Assembly (NCBI GenBank): GCA_022494885.1
Contig: JAGVSM010003017.1
Coordinates: forward strand, 1-64,000
DNA length: 64,000 nt
Source: Micrasema longulum
Lineage: Eukaryota; Arthropoda; Insecta; Trichoptera; Brachycentridae
Reading direction: 5' to 3'
Of the stretch, positions 11,100 through 22,004 are shown piece by piece. Made by a program: the position numbers and the translations under genes. The first letter of the stretch is position 1, and each line of letters starts with the position of its first letter. The notes under the pieces were generated by a model, which saw only the letters and a list, made by a program, of their open reading frames with translations, did not search any database and had not been told where the DNA came from.

Positions 11100-12140
11100 T
11101 GATTTCGAATATTTTCCCATGATTTGCATCGATTTTTGGCATTTATTGTACAGGCACGTGTATTATGTTGCTTAAAAACTTTTCTTATATCAACAAATTT
11201 ACTTCAGATACTATTTTTTCTCAATTTAGGAGATAAATTTGTGAATTAAAGTATGTTTACTGTTGATAACGACAGTTGATTACGGGCAATATGTCGTGGC
11301 CGCATCTATATAAAGTTTGAGTTTTTATCGAGTAGAATTCGATTCAAATTTTACTAAAAAATAGCAATTTTAACCTTGAAATTTCATCCAAAATGACGTG
11401 TCCAAATTTCAGGCCGCTGCGACTCGCCATTTCGAAGATGTGACGGACAAACAATCAAACTCAACACAGGACTTTGGTTCCATGGAGTTAGGATTTATGT
11501 CTCATTAAATGTAACATTAGTATATTGTGAATAAAATGAACAAATATATAAAAAAATAAACACACACATTTTTTCAGTTTTATAAAATAAATATAGGCGA
11601 ATTATAGAAAAAATAAATCGGAATAACCCTGCAATAATAAATACACAGGTACATATTTAAAAATATTTTTTTATATTTAGAAATTCTCGACCTGAGTACG
11701 GCCCGTTGTTTTGCTGCGAGCTGTAGCTAACTTAATACCCAATAGTCATAGAATAGTTTTCCTACTTTTAGACTCCTCTATAGCTTGGCGCATTATTACT
11801 CTAACGTAATATGTGATATTTCCATGTTATTTACTAACATTTAGGAAAATGTTTGGCAGCAAATTTAATGCTCTAAATATTAAAAATGTTTTGTCGACTA
11901 TAGTTTCGGTATACCCAGTACCTACTTTTATTTAGAGGACTATGCCGGGAAATCCATAAAACTTTTATAACGCATCATTGAGAAAATACATTTTCGCAAG
12001 ATGGCGTTTCAAGTTTACATCGCTTAGGCACTGCACCAATTTTATTTATTTCTTACGAAATTCGAACACCAATGAAGCATTTATCTCAGTCATTTTCTAC
12101 GTGGAAAGGGGGAGGTCAGTTTTACGCTTCGGGTGATACA
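11100..12140. other. Intergenic DNA, nothing recognised
   Basis: About 1 kb with no gene, tRNA-like box or repeat shared inside the window. A block at 12117-12145 resembles 59870-59900 (TCAGTTTTACGCTTC). Confidence 0.4.
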
Positions 12141-12143
12141 AAA

Positions 12144-12505
12144 CAAATGAGGAAGATCAGTGCTATGGGAAATAGGAGATACAAAATGTTTTCATACGCG
12201 CGCTAAAAATTAGAGCATTTATTTCTGTACCCCAGAGGCAGACGGATGCGAATCCAGAATTTGATGAAATGACATTTAAATTTTCGTATCCAGTTTATTA
12301 TCATGTCTATTGATTTTGAAATATATAAGTCTTATAATGAAAGAACCAATGTATTAAGATAATGAATAGGCAAAAATCGAAGACGAGCCAAAGCACATGC
12401 AAGCAAAGCAGCTGTCAAAAAATAATTGAACATTGCTGATAATACGATACATAAAAATTAAAATATGTATTTTTAGTTTAGCTTGATAGTCTATAATTAG
12501 TTAAT
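12144..12505 (+). mobile_element. MITE-1 copy, degraded
   Basis: It begins with AATGAGGAAGATCAGTGCTA and keeps the family block TTTTCATACGCGCGCTAAAA and the distal ATAATACGATACATAAAAAT. The right inverted terminus is lost where Rep-A begins. Confidence 0.7.
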
Positions 12506-12506
12506 T

Positions 12507-12860
12507 CAACAACGTTTTGAGTATGTCCAAATTTTCGCAGACTGGCTGGATTTCCTCCCTAGGGAGTTATTAAGATCTAAATTTGTTGAAACAGAGATGG
12601 AATCCCACCCACATGATAAAGGTTTCAGCTCTTTTACTTCCCGGAAGTCAACAGATGGAAGGGTTGAAAATGGATTGGTTGAAATATGGATGTTGGAACA
12701 TAGGCAGAATGGTGAATGTTACACAGTGAGTAAAGTGGCCACTTAAACCAGCCAATGACAGATTATTAGCCCTTGCCTTGATTTTCATATTACCTTCTCA
12801 AAGGTGTTTTCCGTCTCTGTTGCAAAAAAATCAGTTTAATCAATATTAATTTACTGTTTT
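12507..12860. repeat. Rep-A interspersed repeat copy
   Basis: The terminus AACAACGTTTTGAGTATGTC is followed by the TAGGGAGTTATTAAGAT module and then the inverted core (GGTGAATGTTACACAGTG, AAGTGGCCACTTAAACCAGC). The family has at least 15 copies in the window and no coding capacity. Confidence 0.8.
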
Positions 12861-12929
12861 ATAATCTATTTCGGTCTTTTAAAAAATCCTCATAATTTAG
12901 GCCTGTTATAACTAAATACGACTTCATTA

Positions 12930-13368
12930 CTACTACTGCTACCATCACGCCATTTCCCCGTAGATGTAGGCAGAGAGAATGGACCGCCACACACGTCTAT
13001 CCTGGCATACATTTCTAGCTTCTTTCACATTCATACATCATTTCATACATGCCCTTCTGTTCTGCCTGCTTTTGAGACGACCAGACTTAAGATTTTGGTC
13101 TGCCATCAACCATCTCAGAGACCCTTTCTTAATCTTATCAATTATACTTGTCTCAGATTAACACTCTCGCCTGATTTCATCATTCGTAACCGTGTTATAC
13201 ATTGATTTCCCACACATTTGTCTAAAAGATCGCATTTCGACCTCGTTCACTTGGCTTTCATCCTTCGTTTGCCAGTTTCATGTTTCACTTCTATGCATAA
13301 GTGTTGAGACTAAAACTCCGTTTTGCACAGCCAGTTTAGCTTCGATTGACATATTTTTATTAGCAATT
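12930..13368 (-). mobile_element. LINE tail, downstream part of an element split by SINE-A
   Basis: The minus strand reads, with stops, GVLVSTLMHRSETWNWQT, EMRSFRQMCGKS and NRRACMK-CMNVKEARNVCQ. It is the same family as 28880-29395. Its upstream half resumes at about 13600 after the SINE insertion. Confidence 0.85.
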
Positions 13369-13598
13369 GACAGGCGCCGTGGCGCAGTTGGTTAGACGGC
13401 TATCTGTGAAACTGGCGTCACCGGTTAGATTCCCGCCAGTTGCAAGAAAAAAATCCAAGAAAGATTTTTTTCTCAATTGGTCTGGGTGTTGTGGTGTATT
13501 TTTCATTACCTTCTTCCATAGCCCCTCTATCCCACCTGCTGACAAGCCTCAAAATAGAGGCTTAGCGGATTATTCCTTAAAAAAAATATTAAAAAAAT
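13369..13598 (+). mobile_element. SINE-A (tRNA-derived), inserted in a LINE
   Basis: A tRNA-like head has a box A (TGGCGCAGTTGG) and a box B-like GGTTAGATTCC. The body shared with 26386-26600 and 45281-45509 follows, then the hairpin AAGCCTC/GAGGCTT at 13544-13563 and an A-rich end. Box B is mutated here. The insertion splits a reverse transcriptase coding region, so the SINE is younger than that LINE. Confidence 0.9.
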
Positions 13599-13928
13599 TA
13601 CTGTGCTTAGTGCGCCGTTCATTTGTTGCCCGCATTCACCCCGCTTTCAACATATTTTTCTACTCCTCCATCTCTTGAAAACATGGTTCACAAATAACAA
13701 ATTCTTCTACTTGTTCAAGACATTTGTTGTTAACATTTATTATGCTGTCAATAATCTCACTTCCACTTTTAAATACCATCGCTTTTGACTTACTTTCGTT
13801 CATCACCAATTCGCTCTCCAGGCATACTTCATGCATTCTAGAGACTATTTGTTGCAAATCATCATTACTGCTTGCTAACAGAACTGAATCATCAGCATAC
13901 AACAAATAGACGACAAGCAAACGACTTC
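13599..13928 (-). mobile_element. LINE reverse transcriptase fragment with YADD box
   Basis: The minus frame reads LLYADDSVLLASSNDDLQQI, the catalytic YADD strand. MNESKSKAMVFKS and LEQVEEFV follow, continuing across SINE-A into the piece at 12930-13368. Everything upstream is lost at the border with MITE-2. Confidence 0.85.
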
Positions 13929-13932
13929 ATTA

Positions 13933-14486
13933 TAGTAGTCCTTTAAATATAGCTTGATTAGAATGACATCTGTCAAACTAATTTCATTAGTGATGGAAAA
14001 TACTGATCACTGATCAAATCGATTTTATCAGTTTTTTCACAAAATCATGAGATTCTGTTTCGGAAAATTGATATAAAAACGCAAAAACAATGCTATTATA
14101 GTGTGTTTAACACAATTATTCACCAAAAAAGAAGACATTTATACTTTTTTCATGAACAACATCAAATGAACTATTTTTTTATTCGATTAATTTACATTTA
14201 TCAATTTGTCCATTTCTTACGTTTTTGCAAAATGATGTAACCTTTTAAGAACGTCGTTAATAATTAGGTTTCTTTTAGTTTTTATTTTTAGTTTTAAAGC
14301 TGATTTGATATACTTATGTTAATTTATGAGTCAAAAATTGTATTGAAAACATTATTTAACACGCCAGATACAAATTATTTTTCGTGTGTCAATATAAATA
14401 TCTTTTTAGACGTTACTACAAAGTCATGTCGTCACTTTTTCTGAAAAATGTCATTCAAATCAAGCTATATTTTAAGGACTATAGTT
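13933..14486. mobile_element. MITE-2 with terminal inverted repeats
   Basis: The left end TAGTCCTTTAAATATAGCTT and the right end, read inverted, TAGTCCTTAAAATATAGCTT are nearly identical for about 45 bp. TATA-like bases flank both ends. There is no coding capacity. A solo right end lies at 36040-36118. Confidence 0.8.
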
Positions 14487-14489
14487 AAT

Positions 14490-15350
14490 TATTTTTAAAA
14501 AGAGATTATATAAATATAAAGTCTAGCATTAAATGTAGACTTGTGTGACATTATAGTTCGTAGCCACACAAGAGTCGAAGAGAAATTTACAAGCAGGTAC
14601 TTATTCAAAACATCGTTCAAACATGGATCCAATTATTTTCCTATGACAACACAGCCGACATTGAATATTTTAATTTGACGTTTTCATTTTGAGGTTAATA
14701 AGTTGTCAAGCGTAATAATCCATAATTGCGTGAATACTATAAATATATAACCAACTACAACAATCTATAGGGAAGTTAAATATGATTGTGCAATAGTCAA
14801 AAATACAATTTTATGAAAATAGTTGAAAATTCAGTGAAAAGTAAAAGATCAAACTTACTAAAGGTAAAAAATTCTCCTTCGTCTTTGAACTGTGCAATGA
14901 ATTATGTGCGCTTTAATCTGATTTCAAAGAATGTTATGATTGAAATTGTAATATACTCATTACGGTATTTGTAGTATTGACACATTTATGAAAAAATAGC
15001 AAAATTAAAAACACAAGGTAAACAAAAAAAGTTTCTATTTTGTCCTGTTAGCGTTTTTCTTTTGACTCTGGATTCTTTTGACTTTGTTAGCCAAGCGCAT
15101 AGAATTAAGAATAGTCCAGAAGGAGCGTAGAATCATATTTAAATACATCGGATTGTGTCCAAAAATTTCCCCACTTACGCCGCGCGCATTCGTGATGTCG
15201 CCGTGTAATGGTGTACGGTGGGAAAAAATATAATCATTACACAAATGTAAGGTAAAAAAAGGGCAATCTGTTAATTTTTCTAAAATTTTATTGTGCTCGC
15301 GGAAATATTGATTGACACAACAGAGTAAATAAGTAAAGAATTAACAAATT
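14490..15350. other. Intergenic DNA, possible PITRM1 5' region
   Basis: Non-repetitive, AT-rich DNA. Possible donors (AAGCAG|GTACTT at 14597, ACTAAAG|GTAAAA at 14862) could belong to an untranslated first exon of PITRM1, but nothing ties them to it. Confidence 0.25.
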
Positions 15351-15354
15351 ACAA

Positions 15355-15784
15355 CAGGGATGGAGAATACCTTAATTAAGGGAATATGGAAGTCAAGGAA
15401 TTTACAGGGCTTATGACCTGTCATTGGCTGGTTTAAGTGGCCACTTTACACACTGTGTAACATTCACCATTTTGCCTATGTTTGAACATCCATATTTCTT
15501 AAATTCTTCCATCTGTTGATTTTAGTGAAGTCAAAGAGCTGAAACCTTTATTATTGTGAAGAGATTCATCTGACTGAATTATTTCACATACTAGGCTTTC
15601 ACATACGCCTGAAAACAATTTTTCAATCTTTAAACTTCTTCTTGGACCAGTTGGTTTCATTACAATATTTGAGTTTGTCCAAATGTTCATAGACAAAAGA
15701 CTGGATTTCACTCCCTCGGGGGTCATTAAGATTAACAAATCACAACAGGGATGGAGAATACCTTAAATAAGGGAATATGGAAGT
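15355..15784 (+). repeat. Rep-A interspersed repeat copy
   Basis: This is one of the longer copies. It holds the core (TGACCTGTCATTGGCTGG, AAGTGGCCACTTTACACACT), the segment with GAGCTGAAACCTTTATTATT and the edge TTTGAGTTTGTCCAAATG. It then starts again with AACAGGGATGGAGAATACC, showing that modules are joined head to tail. Confidence 0.85.
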
Positions 15785-16129
15785 CTAGGCATTTCGACAT
15801 CGGAAATCAGGGATAAATTACAAATATCATCAAAAGTATACTCTCAGTCAGTCACGTAGTCCAGTACTATATAGCTACTCAGTAGCTCTCGGGAAGTTGG
15901 CGCGGGTGCACGTTTCGCCCGAGTCGTTAGCAATAACCAATTATTTTTTCATGTTTTCAGCAGTTAGATTTGAAATATTATCATCTTTGAATTGAATTAT
16001 GGTTAATTAAAGCCATTCTTTATAAATATTCCATTTTTCCCTTATTTAAATTTCTAATTTTTTAAATGTGCAGTGACTACACAGCACCGTAACGCGTGGG
16101 TGTTTTTAGGACAGTCATAGAAAGGTTAA
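15785..16129 (-). mobile_element. TTAA-flanked element, truncated copy
   Basis: It matches the reverse complement of the left two thirds of 31705-32215. The intact terminus ends at TTAA (16126-16129). The inner end is broken and joined to Rep-A. Shared blocks include GCGGGTGCACGTTTCGCCC. Confidence 0.75.
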
Positions 16130-16204
16130 GGAAAGAACCTGATTGTGATCCACCAAAAACTAATGTTGATTGTTAACGTTGAAATAGAAACTTTTTTCTC
16201 TACA

Positions 16205-16425
16205 AAATATGAGTATCCTCTAATTTTTGGAAAAAGACATGGTACGATCAAGTCCATCAAATTACTAATTAATCTTGAAGATAGACATGTCAAGAGTAGG
16301 AATAATCGGCGTGCGTGCATGACAAGATGTATGAATGTAGAGGAACCGAAGTCTAAGCAAAGATTGAGTGATATGGTGTTCTATCCTCTCTGCCTACCCC
16401 TACAGGGAAACGGAGTGGTAGTTTG
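16205..16425 (+). mobile_element. LINE tail remnant
   Basis: The plus strand reads SRNNRRACMTRCMNVEEPKS and ILSAYPYRE in overlapping frames, the same tail as at 28880-28990 (-). Confidence 0.7.
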
Positions 16426-16510
16426 TTTATTTATGCATAGAAAATTATTATAAAGGAAAATACAAAGACACAATGGTATTCAGTAGACTTGGTGGGAGTG
16501 GAAGCGTTAT
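16426..16510 (-). repeat. LINE 3' UTR fragment upstream of PITRM1
   Basis: It matches 9283-9360 (TTTATGCATAGAAAATTATT and AAGACACAATGGTAT). It lies within 170 bp of the PITRM1 start codon. Confidence 0.65.
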
Positions 16511-16593
16511 GCGTTATGAAGTACTATGCAGCTATAAACAGCTATTAAAAAAAGTTTTTTTTTTCAGGTTGCACAGTTATACGATAAGACAAA

Positions 16594-19500
16594 ATGTTAC
16601 GTTGTTTTGGACACCGCACTTTGGCGGGAAGACTTGCCTGCACAAAATTAAATTTGGAATCTTCCAGACATCTCAGTTTGCAAGCCGCAGTCAAAGAGAA
16701 AAATAACAACAATGTTGGACAATTCAGCGTAGGAAATATTTACAATGGCTTTTTGTGCACAGACATACAATTTGTTAAAGATTTCAACATGACAGCCATT
16801 ATGTTAAAACATGAAAAATCCAAAACGGAATATCTACATTTGCAAAGAGACGATCCGAATAATGTGTTTTCGATCAATTTCCGAACGACTCCTTTTAATT
16901 CAACGGGGTTGCCGCATATTTTGGAACACACAGTTTTATGCGGTTCAAAAAAATACCCAGTACGAGATCCTTTCTTCAAGATGTTAAACCGATCCCTGGC
17001 GACATTTATGAACGCGATGACGGGTCCTGATTATACATTCTACCCGTTTTCTTCCCAAAACGAAGTCGATTACAGGAACCTTCAAAATATTTATCTGGAC
17101 GCCGTTTTTCAACCACATTTAAATCGGCAAGATTTCCTACAAGAGGGTTGGAGGCTCGAGCATTCTAATCTAAACGATGCTTCTTCCCCTTTGACTTTTA
17201 AAGGCGTCGTTTTCAACGAAATGAAGGGCGTATTTTCGGAAAATGCGTCCATTTTTGGACAGAAATTTTTAAACACAATTCTACCTGATCACACGTACGG
17301 ATATGAATCTGGTGGAAATCCGCTCCTTATACCGAATTTGACAATCGAAGAATTGAAAGGATTCCACCAGAAGTATTATTCGCCAAGCAACGCGCGGATA
17401 TATTCATATGGAAACTTTCCCCTCGAGCGCAACTTGGAAATTTGCAATGAATTGTATTTAGGGAATTACATCGGTATTGATTCATCGTACAGTCGCGTAC
17501 CTCCTCAACCCCGCTGGGACAAACCTGTCGAACAGCAAATAACAAGTCGTTTCGACAAAATGGGCGCTCCGTTTGAAAAACAAAATCAAATCGCCATCGG
17601 ATATTTGATGAATGACATTACAGATGTATACGAAACATTCGTCGGACAGTTCTTGAGTGAATTAATGGTTATGGGACCGAATTCTCCTTTCTACAAAAGT
17701 CTAATTGAGCCAAATATATCCGGCGGTTATAGTTCTGTTACTGGCTTCGATCCTCATATGAAAGACACGATGTTTTTAATCGGTCTGCAAGATTTAGAAG
17801 TCGATAAGTTCGATAAAGTCAAAAAGATAATAGACGAAACCTTAGATAAGATTATTGAAGAAGGTTTCGATAAGAATCATATCGCTTCTGTTTTGCACGG
17901 TATTGAATTGTCTCTCAAGCACCAACACACCCGATTCGGTCTTAATACTCTTTTCAATCTCGTCCCGTTGTGGAATCACGAGGGTCCCGTCTTAGAAGCC
18001 CTACAAGTCAGTACGTTCCTGGAAAAGTTCAAACAAAACCTTCAAAATCCTCGATACTTATCCGAAAGAGTGGAGCATTACTTCAAAAGAAACAATCACA
18101 AACTTACTCTCACAATGGTACCAGATGAAAAGTACGAAGAGAACGTTCAGAAAATGGAGACGGATTTACTCAATAAAAAGATTTCTCAGTTAAGTGATAC
18201 AGAAAAGAGAAATGTGTACGAGGAAGGATTAAAACTCGCTGAATCCCAAAAGGCCCAAGAGAATTTGGACTCGCTTCCGTGTCTCGCTCTTGAAGATATC
18301 CCAAAGAAATTGGACCCTGTTTATTTCGATAAAATATCCTGCGGCAAAATCCCTTTGCAACTCTGTGAAGCGAACACAAATGACGTCACTTATTTCAAGG
18401 GTGTTTTAAACTTTGCGGACCTTTCAAACGACCTGAAGATGCTGATCCCACTGTTCAACGCAACTGCCACAAGAATGGACACAAAAAACCATTCGTACAG
18501 AGAGTTTGACCAGAAGATGCATTTAAAAACAGGCGGCTTCCATTTAGGACTCCACGTATCCGAAAAAATTGACGAACCGTCTAAATTTGAAGAAGGCGTT
18601 GTTATATCCAGCCACTGTCTCGATCAAAACTCTGACGGAATGTTCGATTTATGGTCGGAGTTATTCGACAAACCCGTTTACAAAGATGTCGATCGTTTTA
18701 AAATGCTACTTGAGAATTATCTATCGAATCTGACAACTGGCATAGCGGACAATGGCCATTTTTACGCCATGCAATGTGCCAACAGCCTACTAACGCACAG
18801 CGCTTCGCTCAAAGAAAACCTCGGAGGATTGAGACACATAGAACACATGAAGAACCTGATCAACAGTGAAACACCAGAAGATATAATGAAGAAAATTTCT
18901 TCGATAGCCAAGTCTCTCCTCGATGGAAATAGGTTGCGAGCCGCGCTTAATTTAAGCACAACAAACAAAGCCAAAATCGTATCAAAAATGGAAGAGATGT
19001 GCGGTAGATTACCTAAAAATGAAACAAATTCTTCGAACAATGTATTGTATACACACTTGCCTCATCGCTACGCTGGCGTCAAAAGCTTGCATCACGTTCT
19101 CAATATCCCCGTCAACTTTTGCGCTAAATCCATCTTAACAGTTCCATTCACAAATCCGGATTTCGCAAAGCTGCGTGTACTCGCTAAGTTTTTAAGCTCG
19201 AAATACTTGCATCCTGTTGTCAGAGAGCAAAATGGCGCCTACGGCGGGGGGGCTAAGCTGGGGCACGACGGAATATTTGGTTTTTATTCGTACAGAGATC
19301 CTAACAGCCGTGTTACTTTGGACGCATTTGATAACACAGCAGAATGGTTCACGAACTCCTACAAATCTATCTTAAACAAACAGTCGTTGTTCGAAGCGAA
19401 GTTAGGAGTTCTGCAGCAGTTGGATGCGCCAGTGGCCGAGTTTTACAAAGGAATTGACGATTTCCTGTACGGAATCAGTAGAGAGTTGGTGCAAAAACAC

Positions 19501-19695
19501 AGGAGCGATGTTCTCAATGTCGCAGAAAAAGATCTCGTCGATGTTTGCGAAAAATATTTATCCAAAAATTCCGGTCTGGCGGTCGGCAAATGCGTGATTG
19601 GTCTAGGACAAAGTTCTTCAAATGATTTACCGTTACAAAAAGAAGGAGAAAATTGGGAGATTGTTGCACCGGCATCAGATGAAGTCTTAAATTAA
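16594..19695 (+). CDS. PITRM1: Presequence protease, mitochondrial (PITRM1/PreP)
   Basis: A complete 1033-residue M16C zinc metalloprotease in one open frame. The family degrades cleaved presequences and other short peptides in the mitochondrial matrix. The inverted zinc motif HILEH is at residues 108-112 (zinc ligands H108 and H112, catalytic base E111). The distal ligand is E209 in FNEMKG. TTPFNSTGLP precedes the motif and LCGSKKYPVRDPFFKM follows it. NGAYGGGAKLGHDG near residue 885 is the conserved C-terminal substrate and active-site segment. The first 30 residues (R- and S-rich, one acidic residue) look like a mitochondrial targeting peptide. The length fits the family. The start at 16594 is the first ATG after a consensus 3' splice site (TTTTTCAG, ending 16567), so an upstream untranslated exon is likely. 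MITE-1 starts 9 bp after the stop; an AATAAA at 19820 lies inside it. Confidence 0.97.
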   Translation: MLRCFGHRTLAGRLACTKLNLESSRHLSLQAAVKEKNNNNVGQFSVGNIYNGFLCTDIQFVKDFNMTAIMLKHEKSKTEYLHLQRDDPNNVFSINFRTTPFNSTGLPHILEHTVLCGSKKYPVRDPFFKMLNRSLATFMNAMTGPDYTFYPFSSQNEVDYRNLQNIYLDAVFQPHLNRQDFLQEGWRLEHSNLNDASSPLTFKGVVFNEMKGVFSENASIFGQKFLNTILPDHTYGYESGGNPLLIPNLTIEELKGFHQKYYSPSNARIYSYGNFPLERNLEICNELYLGNYIGIDSSYSRVPPQPRWDKPVEQQITSRFDKMGAPFEKQNQIAIGYLMNDITDVYETFVGQFLSELMVMGPNSPFYKSLIEPNISGGYSSVTGFDPHMKDTMFLIGLQDLEVDKFDKVKKIIDETLDKIIEEGFDKNHIASVLHGIELSLKHQHTRFGLNTLFNLVPLWNHEGPVLEALQVSTFLEKFKQNLQNPRYLSERVEHYFKRNNHKLTLTMVPDEKYEENVQKMETDLLNKKISQLSDTEKRNVYEEGLKLAESQKAQENLDSLPCLALEDIPKKLDPVYFDKISCGKIPLQLCEANTNDVTYFKGVLNFADLSNDLKMLIPLFNATATRMDTKNHSYREFDQKMHLKTGGFHLGLHVSEKIDEPSKFEEGVVISSHCLDQNSDGMFDLWSELFDKPVYKDVDRFKMLLENYLSNLTTGIADNGHFYAMQCANSLLTHSASLKENLGGLRHIEHMKNLINSETPEDIMKKISSIAKSLLDGNRLRAALNLSTTNKAKIVSKMEEMCGRLPKNETNSSNNVLYTHLPHRYAGVKSLHHVLNIPVNFCAKSILTVPFTNPDFAKLRVLAKFLSSKYLHPVVREQNGAYGGGAKLGHDGIFGFYSYRDPNSRVTLDAFDNTAEWFTNSYKSILNKQSLFEAKLGVLQQLDAPVAEFYKGIDDFLYGISRELVQKHRSDVLNVAEKDLVDVCEKYLSKNSGLAVGKCVIGLGQSSSNDLPLQKEGENWEIVAPASDEVLN

Positions 19696-19703
19696 TATTT
19701 AGA

Positions 19704-20133
19704 CAATGAGGAACTTCAGCCCTACGGGAAATTGGATACAAAAAATGTTTTCTTACGCGGGGTAAAAATTAGAGCATTAAATTGTACTACAAAGTTTCTT
19801 GAAAATGTACAGAAAAAATAATAAAAAATACTTTGATAAAAACGCACTACTTTAAATGACGTCACTGGTTCATGTGAATCAACCTATGATCTGAGAGCTA
19901 TGGAAGATTTCCGGTCTGCTTGTCGCTTCTGGACCAATAGGAAGAACTGAATGAGAATAAGCGGAAATGAACCTCTGACGTTACACGCGGAGTTATTTCA
20001 GAAATACAAAACTTTGAAAAATCGTAGCGCCGATAATACGATATATAAAAATTAAAAAAAAAAATTTTTGACTTAGTTTTACAGTCTACTAACAAATAAA
20101 AAATTCAAAAAAAAACACTGAACTTCCTCATTG
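19704..20133 (+). mobile_element. MITE-1, full length, at the 3' end of PITRM1
   Basis: Terminal inverted repeats start CAATGAGGAACTTC and end AACTTCCTCATTG. Internal family blocks include CTACGGGAAATTGGATAC and GACGTCACTGGTTCATGTGA. There is no coding capacity. Other copies are at 12144, 23067, 35368 and 41538. It starts just beyond the PITRM1 stop codon, so the transcript's 3' UTR is largely this element. Confidence 0.88.
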
Positions 20134-20560
20134 AACGTAGTTATGCAGAAAGCAGCCAGTCCACAATTTTGGAAAAATAAGATTTTGATGTTATCGAGTG
20201 CAGTAAGGTCAATTCTATGGTCTGCTAAAAACAGCCAGACCGCTTTCATACAAAAAACTATATTAATCACCTTCTGAAAAGGGTATCGATCACAAAAACG
20301 GCATTTCTCAATTTGCAGAAAACACCCACAGTACTTGAAAAATCGTATGGTACTTAAAAAAAATCATTAAAACTGGTCAAATACATAATACTCGTAAGAT
20401 TCTTGTTTGTAATATAAAAAAACCTTTGTATTCATTGTTTATCGTTTGTTAAAGTCAAAAACATTCCAACTGTTGTGTAGATTTCATAATTCACTCTTCT
20501 CAAAAATGCTATTATCTCAGTTTTTTGGAACGAATCAATTTTTTTTTTAAATAATTCAAA
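20134..20560. other. Intergenic DNA, nothing recognised
   Basis: AT-rich; no gene or shared repeat was seen. Confidence 0.35.
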
Positions 20561-20565
20561 AAAGT

Positions 20566-20672
20566 AAATGGTTGCTTACTTCTGCAGAGGAGAAACGAGA
20601 GGGGGAGGGGGAGCCTGATACCCGACAACCGAGCTCCCCTCACTTCTCCCCTGCAGAAGTAAGCAACCATTT
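20566..20672. repeat. Long hairpin (inverted repeat)
   Basis: Arms 20566-20587 and 20651-20672 are perfect 22-bp reverse complements (AAATGGTTGCTTACTTCTGC and its partner). Pairing continues inward for about 20 more positions with a few transitions, around a purine-rich centre (GAGAGGGGGAGGGGGAG). It is probably the core of a small foldback element. Confidence 0.8.
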
Positions 20673-20804
20673 GTTTTTTTTAATATTTAATTTTTTAAAA
20701 TTTTCTTTGATCTAAACATTTTTTGAAATATGCTAATTATGTATTTTTGTTCATACTGATCATCGTGGTTTCGGATGTGACAGGGTTTAAAGAACACCCT
20801 GTAT

Positions 20805-20895
20805 ATATAATGACAGGTCAAAAGCCCTGTAGATGCCTAGACTACTATATTACCTTTTCCAAAATGTTCTTCATCTCTGTTGTAATATGTTAATT
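20805..20895 (-). repeat. Rep-A fragment
   Basis: It contains the module TGACAGGTCAAAAGCCCTGT and GTTCTTCATCTCTGTTGTAA. The preceding ACACCCTGTATATA at 20793-20806 looks like the terminus of another small transposon. Confidence 0.65.
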
Positions 20896-21004
20896 ATCGA
20901 TAAGTTCAATTCATTTTGCATTATATTTTAAGTACATAATTAATTTACCTTAATTTTGTATATACCGAATTAAGCATATTCTATTATAGTTGACTGTTAT
21001 TACC

Positions 21005-21305
21005 CAGATAGCAATTTGAACTTGCCTCAAGCTTGTATCAAGTTTGAAGTATCAAGAGTTCAAGCTTGACCCAAGTTTGAGATTGCAACTCTGTAAACTT
21101 GAGGCAAGTTTAAAGCAAACTTCCTAGATACCATCGAACAAACTTGCATGATGTTTGTTTTTTACAAAAAAAAACAAACATGCAAGTTTGGATTTATTTA
21201 GCAAAAAAAAACAAATCAAAAAATACAAAAAAAAACAGGAAAAAAACAAATAAAAACAAAACAAAAAAAAAACACAAACCAAAAAAAACAAAAAACACGA
21301 AGCTT
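21005..21305. repeat. Inverted CAAGTTTG-rich repeat followed by A-rich low complexity
   Basis: AACTTGCCTCAAGCTTG near 21015 and AACTTGAGGCAAGTT near 21100 face each other. A second hairpin is formed by AAACTTGCATGATGTTTG and CAAACATGCAAGTTT. An A/C-rich tract runs from 21170 to 21290 and its translated frame is meaningless. Confidence 0.6.
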
Positions 21306-21584
21306 CTTAAAAATATTAATATTAAATAAAATATCTTGTTCTTATTACTCAGTATATTTATTTTGAAAAATAATAAAAATTACGGGCTATTTTTGCCAAG
21401 AAAGTCAGATGATGTGATGTCAAATAATTCATGTCAATTGACTGGAGATCAGAGTCCGGTGCATTCTTTTGTCTCTCAACTCTGAAACAAATAAATAAAA
21501 CTGTTTTATGACTTACTAGCTTTTCGACTAGCGGGATTTCTTTTGGTAAAAAGCATCCGATATTCAAATCAAAATTTGTTGCAA

Positions 21585-21785
21585 CAGAGGGAAAACATTT
21601 TGGGAAGGAAATATGGAGGTCTAGGTATTTACTGGGCTTATGTACTGTCATTGGCTAGTTGAAGTGGCCACTTTACAAACAGTGTAACATAAGGCGTTCT
21701 GCCTATGTTTAAACATCTTCATTTCCTCAACTCTTCCGTCTGTTAACTTTTGTGAAGTATAAGAGCCTCTGGGGTTAAAGTATTG
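21585..21785 (+). repeat. Rep-A fragment
   Basis: It carries AGAGGGAAAACATTTTGGGA, the core AAGTGGCCACTTTACAAAC and the segment CTGTTAACTTTTGTGAAG. Confidence 0.75.
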
Positions 21786-22004
21786 GTTTATTATATCGAT
21801 ATATTATCAACAGCCTTTTTGTTCTGTAAATAAAACATAATTCAATCAATTCAATTCAATAATAGTATAATGTTTGTGATATTTAATAATTAATCAGTTT
21901 AAACTATTGTAAGCATTATGCGGTGGATGAGATATTAATATCATACTTACTTTTAAAGAGCTCTTGTGAAGACGGTTTTGTCGAGTGACAGTGCAAATTA
22001 AATA

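Noticed and set aside
13373..13445. Possible tRNA gene inside a LINE
   Set aside because: Four more copies share the head and body; box B is mutated.
21144..21329. 61-residue lysine/asparagine-rich open frame
   Set aside because: It is produced by an A/C-rich low-complexity tract.
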